Shown piece after piece: positions 35,773 to 42,983 of a stretch of 44,614 nucleotides of DNA (the first letter of the stretch is position 1; every line of letters begins with the position of its first letter). Origin of the DNA: Gracilibacillus sp. YIM 98692 (GTDB taxonomy: Bacteria; Bacillota; Bacilli; Bacillales; Amphibacillaceae); the NCBI RefSeq assembly GCF_010993965.1, contig NZ_WIXM01000031.1, forward strand, positions 1 to 44,614. The letters run 5' to 3'. Made by a program: the position numbers and the translations under genes. The notes under the pieces are model-generated. The model made no database searches and had not been told where the DNA came from. It was given only the letters and a program-made list of their open reading frames with translations.

Positions 35773-37149
35773 CTAGGATGAGGCAGACTGTGATTGAACA
35801 TTTATTAATAATTTTTTGTAAATATTAGCTTGTTCTTTGTCATCCTTCTTTAAGTAACTCTTGTATAAATATTGTAAAGGTTTTAAGTCGTTTGGATTCA
35901 GTTCCATCTCCCATTCAAAACATTGAATCGCTTTGTCATATTGCTCTAAATCAAAATATATTTCACCTAATTCCATTTGTTTATCAGGGTTCTCGGTTAA
36001 TGTCTCCATTTTTCGAAGTTTTTGTGTAATAGGAACTTCCATACTAGGAATAAACTGTGTCATTTCAGAGAGAGACATATGTGGCAGGAGTTTTTTTATG
36101 GTGATGTGCATTACTTTTTCTAATTGGCTGTGATTATGGTGGAAGTAGTTCGTTAACTTAGTGAATAATTTCTCTGTATATGGCAGCAAGTCATTGCCTT
36201 TTGCGTCAACAATTGCTTTTTCTAAATAAGGTAGGGTGTACGGATCGATTTCTTCATTATGAACGAAAAAGTGAATTAATTGCTTATACCCATTTAATTC
36301 GGATAGTTTATCGATCATAAATTCGGTATGGCTCGTGTTTGGCAGTAAACTTGCCCATAAATCCTTTTGTACTTCTTCTGTTATAATAGATTGTGCTATT
36401 TTGTCTAATCGAACAAGGATTGATGAATTTATATCAATTCCAGAATCGTAGATCATGTGCAGTAATGCAAGTTCGTCAAATTGTCTATTTTCTTTAATAA
36501 ATTGAGAGCGTAGACTTTGCATATGTTGGTGAGCGTGATTTAAATCAGAACAAATAGATTCTAAATAAAGAGGGTCAGACCAGGATTGAGTTAGCTGATC
36601 AAGGTCTTTGTATGATGCTTTATATTTGGAAAAGTCCATATGGTGTATCATATCCTTGGCGAATGTATCATGTGGACGGATCTCGCGATAATTAATGATG
36701 GTGCGGAAGGCTTTTTGTAACTGTCCATTTCTGCGATATTGATAAAAGACAGTTTTACACAGTCCTCGTATTTTTTTCTCTTCTAAGAAATTATCGAACA
36801 TAGAAATAATATATAACATTTCAATAGGGGCAAACTTATCTTTTAATTTTTGGAACATTTGGTTAGTAGAAGTGATGCGGTATGTTTTATTTTCAGATAG
36901 TAGAGCTTTGGTTAGTGGATGGTCGGCAGGATAAGTAAAACCATACTGAAATGCTTTTGCTAAAAAGGAGAAGCGTTTCAAAACAGTTGTTTTTTTACAG
37001 TTAATATAGTCGTTTTTATAAAATATGATCGTATAATATTGATGTTTACGATCTATTGCCTCGATTATTTTTGCTTGTTTGTAAACGGTCAAATGTTGTA
37101 CGGTCAGTTCGATTGGCTTTTTATGCGACATCAATTCAATAGTTGTCAT
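35773..37149 (-). CDS. Uncharacterised protein with C-terminal TPR repeats
   Basis: A cytoplasmic protein of about 458 residues that I do not recognise. The first 70 residues are a mixed region rich in lysine and tyrosine, the middle is helical (NHAHQHMQSLRSQFIKENRQ, LPYLEKAIVDAKGNDLLPYT), and residues from about 395 form tetratricopeptide repeats (MELGEIYFDLEQYDKAIQCF, then EMELNPNDLKPLQYLYKSYL). No signal peptide or membrane helix is seen. AAAAGGAG is 12 bases before the chosen ATG, a little far; the frame stays open to 37188. It is convergent with the glycosylase gene. A scaffold or partner-binding role is the most that the TPRs suggest. Confidence 0.7.
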   Translation of the reverse strand: MTTIELMSHKKPIELTVQHLTVYKQAKIIEAIDRKHQYYTIIFYKNDYINCKKTTVLKRFSFLAKAFQYGFTYPADHPLTKALLSENKTYRITSTNQMFQKLKDKFAPIEMLYIISMFDNFLEEKKIRGLCKTVFYQYRRNGQLQKAFRTIINYREIRPHDTFAKDMIHHMDFSKYKASYKDLDQLTQSWSDPLYLESICSDLNHAHQHMQSLRSQFIKENRQFDELALLHMIYDSGIDINSSILVRLDKIAQSIITEEVQKDLWASLLPNTSHTEFMIDKLSELNGYKQLIHFFVHNEEIDPYTLPYLEKAIVDAKGNDLLPYTEKLFTKLTNYFHHNHSQLEKVMHITIKKLLPHMSLSEMTQFIPSMEVPITQKLRKMETLTENPDKQMELGEIYFDLEQYDKAIQCFEWEMELNPNDLKPLQYLYKSYLKKDDKEQANIYKKLLINVQSQSASS

Positions 37150-37314
37150 ATAGAAAAACAACTCCTTTTCACAATATATGTTCATCATATCACAGTAAGC
37201 AAATGGATGAAAGTCGTCCTGATTGTAAATTGTTTGTAATGTTTTATCCCAAAAAGCATGATAAATACCTATTGTGTGATAATATGATACAAAAGCCTTT
37301 TAGGGGGATGAGGA

Positions 37315-37389
37315 ATGTTAAGGGAATTATGTTGGGCACTCCTTCTAACATTAATTTTAGTATTTATTCCTTTCGGTGTTGTGATCTAA
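37315..37389 (+). CDS. Candidate 24-aa hydrophobic membrane peptide
   Basis: A very short frame, MLRELCWALLLTLILVFIPF followed by GVVI, with a charged start and a single hydrophobic segment long enough to span a membrane. GGGGGATGAGG gives a good ribosome site, and a rho-independent terminator follows 28 bases after the stop (37417-37447), so the unit looks like an independent small gene in an otherwise empty 550-base gap. No homologue is recognised. Confidence 0.4.
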   Translation: MLRELCWALLLTLILVFIPFGVVI

Positions 37390-37416
37390 AATATGATGTC
37401 TATTATATATCTGTAA

Positions 37417-37447
37417 AGAGCTGTCTAATTGCGATAGTTCTTTTTTT
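37417..37447 (+). terminator. Terminator after the 24-aa peptide gene
   Basis: AGAGCTGTC and GATAGTTCT pair over nine bases with two G-U wobbles and are followed by TTTTTTT. The sequence after it (about 37460-37500, agtgagtgtttttaaacagc and ttaagcactaat) is a decayed fragment of the intergenic repeat family. Confidence 0.7.
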
Positions 37448-37601
37448 ATGGTTAAGGAAAGTGAGTGTTTTTAAACAGCGGAGATTAAGCACTAATAACC
37501 CAAATTTTCCTCAGTAACTATGTTTAATATTTTCCACGTTGTGAAAAAATGAATAATGAATGGTTTCATTCATTTCATAGAAAAATTTTTAAGCAAAAGG
37601 G

Positions 37602-37660
37602 TTGAAAGTCAAAGAAGGTCAAATTATAATAATAGATAAGAAAGGTCAAATATAGTCAAA
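37602..37660 (+). promoter_or_regulatory. clpE promoter with two CtsR operators
   Basis: SigmaA promoter TTGAAA (37602-37607), 17-base spacer, TATAAT (37625-37630). The first CtsR box AGTCAAA-gaa-GGTCAAA (37607-37623) fills the spacer, and a second, GGTCAAA-tat-AGTCAAA (37644-37660), lies downstream of the start and is followed by one more GTCAAA. Both fit the heptad consensus RGTCAAAnanRGTCAAA exactly. CtsR bound here would block polymerase until heat or protein stress. Confidence 0.93.
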
Positions 37661-37699
37661 GTCAAATTAAATAAATAGAAATTGAAGGAGGAATATACA

Positions 37700-39811
37700 A
37701 TGAAATGTCAACATTGTGGTATTCAACCAGCAAAAATTAATGTAACCCTTCGATTTAATGGTCAATCTGAAACTTTACATGTGTGCGAGTCATGTTTTCA
37801 AGATATAAAAAATCATGCAGCAAATCCATCTGGGATGTTTGGAAGCCAAGGAGCAAATGGTTTCTTTTCTGGTGGAGCGAATGGATCCCAAACACACACT
37901 CACACAGCAAATGGTCAAGATGGAAATGGACTGCTTGATCAGTTGGGGAAAAATGTAACTGATGCTGCTAAAGCAGGTTTAATCGACCCTGTAATTGGTC
38001 GAGATCAAGAAGTAAAACGTGTGATTGAAACATTAAATAGAAGAAACAAAAATAACCCTGTTTTAATCGGGGAACCAGGTGTCGGGAAAACGGCAATTGC
38101 AGAAGGTCTTGCTTTGAAGATTTCAGAAGGTAATGTACCAACAAAACTTATGGATAAACAAATCTACTTATTAGATGTGGCTTCTCTTGTAGCAAATACA
38201 GGAGTAAGAGGACAATTTGAAGAGAAGATGAAACAATTAGTACAAGAATTACAAGAGAGACAAAATGTTATTCTCTTTGTAGATGAAATCCACTTGCTAG
38301 TTGGTGCAGGTACAGCTGAAGGCTCTCAAATGGATGCAGGAAACATTCTGAAGCCGGCACTTGCAAGAGGCGAATTACAATTAATTGGTGCAACAACGTT
38401 AAGTGAATATCGTCAAATTGAAAAAGATGCAGCACTAGAGCGTCGTTTCCAGCCGATTATGGTCAAAGAACCAACAGTAGAAGAAGCAAAGCAAATTTTA
38501 CAAGGATTAAAAGATCGTTATGAAACGTATCATCATGTAAACTATTCAGATGAAGTGCTTTATGCTGCTGTTGAATTATCTAAACGCTATATCCAAGACC
38601 GATTCTTGCCTGATAAAGCGATCGATTTAATCGATGAAGCAGGCGCTCGCTTAAATCTGGAGCATGAAGAGACAGATAAAGACACGTTGCAAAAACGTTT
38701 AGATGAAATTGCAAAAGAAAAGATGGAAGCAGCGGAAAAAGAAGATTACGAACGTGCAGCCAATCTTAGACATCAAGAAATCAAATTGGAGAAAAAGCTA
38801 GAACAGACGAATGAAGAACCAAAAGCAGAGGTTTCCGTAGGGGATATTCAATTGATCATTGAAGAAAAAACAGGTATCCCTGTACGAAAAATTCAATCAG
38901 ATGAACAAAATAAAATGAAATACTTGGCTCAAAATCTTTCAAATAAAGTGATTGGTCAAGAAGTAGCGGTAGATAAGGTAGCAAAAGCTGTTCGCCGCAG
39001 CCGTGCAGGGTTAAAACCGAAATATCGCCCAATTGGTTCCTTCTTATTCGTAGGTCCTACTGGTGTTGGAAAAACCGAACTAACGAAAGCTCTAGCGGAA
39101 GAGTTATTTGGTACTAAAGAAGCAATGATCCGACTGGACATGAGTGAGTATATGGAAAAACACACGGTGTCTAAAATTATCGGTTCACCACCAGGATATG
39201 TAGGACATGAAGAAGCAGGTCAATTAACAGAGAAAGTACGACGTAACCCATACAGTCTTATTCTGTTAGATGAGATTGAAAAGGCTCATCCAGATGTGCA
39301 AAACATGTTTCTGCAAATTATGGAAGACGGCCAGTTAACCGATAGTCATGGTCGTACTGTAAGCTTCAAAGACAGTGTCATTATTATGACAAGTAACGCT
39401 GGAACAGGAACTAAGAATATAACGGTTGGTTTTAATAGCGATAATAATGAGGCTGTTTCTACACTAGAAAACTTAAGTGATTTCTTTAAGCCCGAATTCT
39501 TGAACCGTTTTGATGCGATCATTCCGTTTAATGAATTAACACAAGAAGATCTATTGCAAATTGTTGATCTGATGATTGCAGAATTAAAAGAAAAGCTTAA
39601 AGAAGCAGGTATTGACATTCATATCTCAACAGATGCGAAGAAATTCCTAGCAGATAAAGGATATGACCCGCGTTTTGGTGCAAGGCCATTACGTCGAGTA
39701 ATTCAAGAGAAAGTAGAAGATGGTATTACAGATGTTGTTCTAGAGGATGAAGAAGTCAATACCGTAACCATTGAGTGTAAAGATGATGATATTATTATAC
39801 AAAAAGCGTAG
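37700..39811 (+). CDS. clpE: ATP-dependent Clp protease ATP-binding subunit ClpE
   Basis: An HSP100/Clp unfoldase that feeds misfolded proteins to ClpP, 703 residues. The N-terminus has the ClpE zinc finger (C3-x2-C6 and C29-x2-C32) in place of the ClpC N domain, then a glycine/asparagine-rich linker to about residue 75. The first AAA+ domain has Walker [14 protein letters not shown], and a UVR-like coiled segment ([20 protein letters not shown]) follows. The second AAA+ domain has [20 protein letters not shown] and [14 protein letters not shown]. The ATG at 37700 has an AAGGAGG site. Two CtsR boxes at the promoter show class III heat-shock control. Confidence 0.96.
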   Translation: MKCQHCGIQPAKINVTLRFNGQSETLHVCESCFQDIKNHAANPSGMFGSQGANGFFSGGANGSQTHTHTANGQDGNGLLDQLGKNVTDAAKAGLIDPVIGRDQEVKRVIETLNRRNKNNPVLIGEPGVGKTAIAEGLALKISEGNVPTKLMDKQIYLLDVASLVANTGVRGQFEEKMKQLVQELQERQNVILFVDEIHLLVGAGTAEGSQMDAGNILKPALARGELQLIGATTLSEYRQIEKDAALERRFQPIMVKEPTVEEAKQILQGLKDRYETYHHVNYSDEVLYAAVELSKRYIQDRFLPDKAIDLIDEAGARLNLEHEETDKDTLQKRLDEIAKEKMEAAEKEDYERAANLRHQEIKLEKKLEQTNEEPKAEVSVGDIQLIIEEKTGIPVRKIQSDEQNKMKYLAQNLSNKVIGQEVAVDKVAKAVRRSRAGLKPKYRPIGSFLFVGPTGVGKTELTKALAEELFGTKEAMIRLDMSEYMEKHTVSKIIGSPPGYVGHEEAGQLTEKVRRNPYSLILLDEIEKAHPDVQNMFLQIMEDGQLTDSHGRTVSFKDSVIIMTSNAGTGTKNITVGFNSDNNEAVSTLENLSDFFKPEFLNRFDAIIPFNELTQEDLLQIVDLMIAELKEKLKEAGIDIHISTDAKKFLADKGYDPRFGARPLRRVIQEKVEDGITDVVLEDEEVNTVTIECKDDDIIIQKA

Positions 39812-39821
39812 TATTGTATTC

Positions 39822-39856
39822 AAAAGGAGCTGACTTTAAGATCAGCTCCTTTTTTA
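39822..39856 (+). terminator. Terminator of clpE
   Basis: AAAAGGAGCTGA and TCAGCTCCTTTT form a 12-bp stem with an eight-base loop and a run of T residues. It lies ten bases after the clpE stop. Confidence 0.92.
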
Positions 39857-39894
39857 TACTATCAGAAAGTATGAAAATTTATTGTTGATAGTAT

Positions 39895-39944
39895 AAGAAA
39901 ATTAAGGCTTTCGCCAGTGCTTGGCGATAAGCCAAGTTTTTCTT
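39895..39944. repeat. 50-base compound palindrome downstream of clpE
   Basis: Nested pairs: AAGAAAA (39895) with TTTTCTT (39938), GGCTT with AAGCC, and CGCC with GGCG. The right half can alternatively fold alone, CTTGGC with GCCAAG followed by TTTTT. It could be a terminator-like RNA or an old insertion-sequence end. Confidence 0.5.
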
Positions 39945-39991
39945 TATCTCTATTGGAAGGTCTTGTGAAAATGGAGAGGTTAACAACAATA

Positions 39992-40030
39992 AAGCACCGA
40001 TAACTGTATTATTACTAGTTATCGGTGCTT
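39992..40030. repeat. 14-bp perfect hairpin
   Basis: AAGCACCGATAACT (39992-40005) and AGTTATCGGTGCTT (40017-40030) are perfect inverted copies. No T run follows on the plus strand; on the minus strand TTATTGTTGTTAACC follows. It may terminate the small minus-strand gene at 40075-40149. Confidence 0.55.
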
Positions 40031-40074
40031 GGTAAGATTTATTGCTTTATCATATGAACAAGGTTGAGATTTGA

Positions 40075-40149
40075 TTACTGAAACATTACTTTAAAAGTCA
40101 AAACAATAAAAGTGATAAAATTAGGATTTTTCATTCTTCTTCTAGCCAT
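40075..40149 (-). CDS. Candidate 24-aa basic amphipathic peptide
   Basis: A short frame, MARRRMKNPNFITFIVLTFK followed by VMFQ, with four basic residues at the start and a hydrophobic half. GGAGGGG lies eight bases before the ATG, a strong ribosome site in a 540-base gap without other genes. A 14-bp hairpin (39992-40030) lies 45 bases after the stop. No relative is recognised, and the length makes chance a real alternative. Confidence 0.35.
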   Translation of the reverse strand: MARRRMKNPNFITFIVLTFKVMFQ

Positions 40150-40351
40150 TTTAAAATCCCCTCCGATTGATTAATGATTTATTGTAATTAAAGAATAGCA
40201 CGTGATTAAACTAGGGAAAATAAATCTGTAAGATTATGTAACGCACTTTTTTTCCTTTGATTTATTTTGGTTGTTAAGATTCAAATAACTTACTGAAGCA
40301 AGAATGAATCAGAGGTATTTTGATATAATATAGAGGAAGGGGGCGCTAATC

Positions 40352-41179
40352 ATGATAAAGCAAAATAAAGAATTTGGTCGGCTAAATCAAGTTGTGGTGT
40401 GCCCGCCAACTTATATGAAAATTGATCAAGTAATAAATGAAACACAAAAATATTATGAGGACGATAATATTAATGTGGCAAAAGCGATGGAACAACATAA
40501 GGTCTTTGTGGAGGAATTGAGAAATCAAGGAGCAGAGGTTATAGAACTTGCTGCTGAGCCTTCATTAAATGAACAAGTTTTTACGAGAGATATAGGTTTT
40601 GTAATTGGCGAAAATCTGTATACTGCCAAGATGGGACGAAAAATAAGAGAGCCTGAAATAGAAGCCCTAGTAACATTTTTGAAGAGTTATTCTCTTACAT
40701 ACGAGTCACTCTATACCCATTCAATAGAAGGGGGAGATGTGATTGTTGCTGGTGATACAGTGTGGATTGGTATTAGTGAAAGAACGACTTATGAAGCGGT
40801 TGATTCTTTTCAAGCCTTTGTTAAAAATAAAAGACTTGTTCCTATACCGATAAGAAAAGACATTTTACACTTGGATTGTTGCTTTAACTTAGTTAGCGAA
40901 AAAGAAGGACTCATTTATTCTCCAGCTTTCGAAGAGAAGGAATTACAAAAGTTAAGAGAACGATACGACTTAATAGAAGTATCAGATGACGAGCAATTCA
41001 CACTTGGCACCAATGTGTTATCTCTTGGCGATCAACGTATTATTTCTTTACCAGAAAATAAACAAGTAAATCAAGCATTACGTGACAGAGGTTATTATGT
41101 TATTGAAGTACCTTTTTCTGAAATTATAAAATCTGGTGGCTCATTTCGATGCTGTACGATGCCATTGGAAAGAGGATAA
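40352..41179 (+). CDS. Dimethylarginine dimethylaminohydrolase (DDAH)-family amidinohydrolase
   Basis: A 275-residue member of the guanidino-group modifying superfamily (five-bladed propeller) that hydrolyses or transfers amidino groups. FTRDIGFVIG (residue 77), EGGDV (126-130), the catalytic histidine in LHLDCCFN (H173) and the nucleophilic cysteine in GGSFRCCTMPL (C267) are all present, so it should be active. It resembles YkgA of B. subtilis and DDAH more than arginine deiminase, which has longer inserts. TGATATAAT at 40321-40329 is a candidate extended -10. The true substrate is not known. Confidence 0.85.
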   Translation: MIKQNKEFGRLNQVVVCPPTYMKIDQVINETQKYYEDDNINVAKAMEQHKVFVEELRNQGAEVIELAAEPSLNEQVFTRDIGFVIGENLYTAKMGRKIREPEIEALVTFLKSYSLTYESLYTHSIEGGDVIVAGDTVWIGISERTTYEAVDSFQAFVKNKRLVPIPIRKDILHLDCCFNLVSEKEGLIYSPAFEEKELQKLRERYDLIEVSDDEQFTLGTNVLSLGDQRIISLPENKQVNQALRDRGYYVIEVPFSEIIKSGGSFRCCTMPLERG

Positions 41180-41243
41180 TGGGAGTGAAGAGGGCTGGGA
41201 CATAAGAGGATTATTCATAGGAAAATCCGAACGATTTGAGCTG

Positions 41244-41282
41244 ACCCCCAAAAGTTAGACCTAAAATCTAACTTTTGGGGGT
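41244..41282. repeat. 16-bp perfect inverted repeat at the IS3-type left end
   Basis: ACCCCCAAAAGTTAGA (41244-41259) and TCTAACTTTTGGGGGT (41267-41282) with a seven-base loop. TGACCCCCAAAAGTTAGA is the usual terminal sequence of IS150-group IS3 elements. It lies directly before the transposase fragment. Confidence 0.75.
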
Positions 41283-41287
41283 ATTTT

Positions 41288-41500
41288 ATGGCTAAATATA
41301 ATCAGGCATTTAAATTAGGAGTTGTTAAGGCTTATTTGAATGGAGAAGGTAGCTATCCTAGCTTAGCAAAAGATTCGGGAATAACAGATGAAAAATCGAT
41401 AAGAAATTGGGTCCGCATTTATGAGGCTGTGGGTGAAAAGGGATTAAAAAGAACCCAATCCCAAATCAGAGCTTTAATACAAAAGGAGCTAGTAACATGA
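41288..41500 (+). pseudogene. Truncated IS3-family (IS150 group) transposase OrfA
   Basis: The first ~58 codons (KYNQAFKLGVVKAYLNGEGS, then YPSLAKDSGITDEKSIRNWV, ending at GEKGLKRTQSQ) are the N-terminal helix-turn-helix of IS150-type OrfA. The normal protein runs to about 150-170 residues. Here the frame changes abruptly at about 41455-41470 into sequence that belongs to the leader of an IS110 transposase gene. The downstream OrfB integrase and right end are missing. It is an insertion-sequence scar, not a functional element. Confidence 0.75.
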
Positions 41501-41577
41501 ATTATTACACAAAATACGTAGGGTTAGACGTATCAAAGGAAAAAATTGCAGTGGCAGTTGTGGAGGAAGGGCGTTAA
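41497..41577 (+). pseudogene. Truncated IS110-family transposase (N-terminal 26 codons)
   Basis: The frame MNYYTKYVGLDVSKEKIAVA followed by VVEEGR then a stop is the start of an IS110 DEDD transposase; the first catalytic aspartate is in GLDVSKEKI. A proper ribosome site (AAAAGGAG) precedes the ATG. Full proteins have about 400 residues, so more than 90 percent is missing. It overlaps the stop of the IS3 fragment by four bases, which shows that one element was joined to or inserted into the other. Confidence 0.75.
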
Positions 41578-41579
41578 TA

Positions 41580-41945
41580 CTATTCGTTGAGGGTCAAATT
41601 TAGATTCTTAGCTTAAGGTTGTCCAAAAAGAGAGACATTTACATGTTTTGAAGGAGGCCTTGACAGTTTTGTTCATATCAGTCTGCGTATTTTGACTACA
41701 CTTAGTATTTGCGTCTATATTTTTAATTGTTCAATGTTCGTCTTTTGAGTAGGCTATTTTTATTTTTTTCAATCTCTTTTTCTTTTTGGTTAATTTTGCT
41801 CAATTTAATTGTATTAAACTACGAAATAATACGGACCATCTAGGACTACAAAACTCTAAAAAAATTATTTTTATGAGGACTAACACTCACACCAAATCAT
41901 GTAATACAAAATATGATGGATTAATAGAAGGGAGGGAGCAGAAAG
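41580..41945. other. AT-rich gap with decayed sequence
   Basis: No gene is supported. The reading gaaggaggccttgacagttt at about 41650 opens a short run of codons (EGGLDSFVHISLRILTTL) that may be a remnant of a transposase, but it has no start signal. The remainder is T-rich with frequent stops. A 62-codon frame at 41786-41974 has no ribosome site and is treated as chance. Confidence 0.4.
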
Positions 41946-42394
41946 GTGAAGTCTCGAAAAAGAAGGAAACGTAAAGGTGGCCTAAATGTGTTTCAGTGCT
42001 GTACACACGGCACTTTTCGTGGGAAAAAGCGAAAAAGGAAAAAACAGTTTAAGCATGAAGAGAAGAATGATATCACAAAAGTAGAAGAAAAAAAAGAGGG
42101 AAAATGCTCTTAAAGTTTTGCTATAAAGGTGGAATTTAAACCAGAGATCAATGTTAGAATACTCAGAGAGAGGATAGCACCAGGCGGATTTTTCATCATT
42201 GCAATCATTGGAGATGATGGTGCGGGGGAGTTTCCAGAAGCAGCTGCTATTGGCAAAGATGATTCGCTCATGTAGCTTATCCTCTATCAACTCAAGATAC
42301 AAACAGAATGAAGGTTCTCTACCATAAGATAGATTCAATCAAGGAACTAAATCAGGTAAGGGTGACTGAAATTAAGATTACATCAAAAGAATAG
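41946..42394 (+). pseudogene. Broken gene for a basic, cysteine-containing protein of unknown function
   Basis: A GTG start behind GGGAGG opens a 55-codon frame beginning MKSRKRRKRKGGLNVFQCCT, with a very basic N-terminus, a Cys pair and an acidic end KKEGKCS. After the TAA at 42111 the same frame continues as an ordered stretch (VEFKPEINVRILRERIAPGG, then FFIIAIIGDDGAGEF) until 42275. A shift near 42262 to another frame then gives FAHVAYPLSTQDTNRMKVLY and HKIDSIKELNQ up to a stop at 42392. This looks like one gene interrupted by a nonsense codon and a frameshift. The 55-residue product may still be made. No family is recognised. Confidence 0.4.
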
Positions 42395-42466
42395 GTTATT
42401 AAACCATTCACCTAGAGTGAATACTTTTGATAAGAATTACTAATTCTTTTTCTTGTATTAAAATTC

Positions 42467-42475
42467 TGATATAAT
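42467..42475 (+). promoter_or_regulatory. Extended -10 promoter of tRNA-Ala
   Basis: TGATATAAT is an extended -10 element ending 11 bases before the mature tRNA 5' end. The -35 region is poor (T-rich). Confidence 0.6.
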
Positions 42476-42486
42476 GCTATTATCGT

Positions 42487-42559
42487 GGGGCATTAGCTCA
42501 GCTGGGAGAGCGTCGTGCTGGCAGCGCGAAGGTCATCGGTTCGAGCCCGATATGCTCCA
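42487..42559 (+). tRNA. tRNA-Ala (anticodon GGC)
   Basis: A complete cloverleaf of 73 bases. The acceptor GGGGCAT pairs with ATGCTCC (one G-U), the D stem is GCTC/GAGC, and the anticodon stem TCGTG/CGCGA encloses the loop CTGGCAG with anticodon GGC for GCC and GCU codons. The T arm is ATCGG-TTCGAGC-CCGAT, and the discriminator base is A. The 3' CCA is not encoded (TCT follows), so it must be added after transcription. It has its own promoter and terminator. Confidence 0.95.
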
Positions 42560-42562
42560 TCT

Positions 42563-42591
42563 AACGTAACTTATAGAGGTTACGTTTTTTT
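42563..42591 (+). terminator. Terminator of tRNA-Ala
   Basis: AACGTAAC and GTTACGTT form an 8-bp stem with an eight-base loop and a run of seven T residues, starting four bases after the tRNA. Confidence 0.92.
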
Positions 42592-42983
42592 ATGGACATA
42601 GATTCCGTTATTGTTACAAAATGCCGTATTTTCAATGTAGTAGTGGACATCATGTCCTCTAACAATACTAAGACGGGGAATTATGCAGTATTAACGGATT
42701 GTATGTCCGAAGGGGAACAGATAAGGTTCATCTTTATTATACTGTATTTTTTTAGTACGGGAAACAATTTGGGTGTTCATGCTGGAAGAGCATCTTACTC
42801 CCGATATACTCATCGAATGTGTCATTCTAATTGTGTGATTTTCATAATTTCTTGAATATATAGAAGTTTTTTGGTAATTTTAATTAGGAAATCAACCTTA
42901 CACGTTTTATCAGTGTCAGTGCTAGTTTCTAAAAGATTTATACAACACGTGAGTAGATAAAATAAGCAGAAAGGATGGATTTA
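42592..42983. other. Gap with a tRNA-like remnant
   Basis: No gene is supported; the 87-codon frame at 42592-42855 starts inside the terminator T run and has no ribosome site. At 42771-42812 the order gggtgttcatgctggaagag then cccgatatactca copies the two ends of a tRNA: GGGTGT can pair with ATACTC and a D-arm-like GCT/AGC is present, but the anticodon arm and half of the T arm are missing. Confidence 0.4.

Noticed and set aside
42592-42855. 87-codon frame after tRNA-Ala
   Set aside because: The start codon follows directly on a terminator T run, there is no ribosome site, and the translation has no family features.
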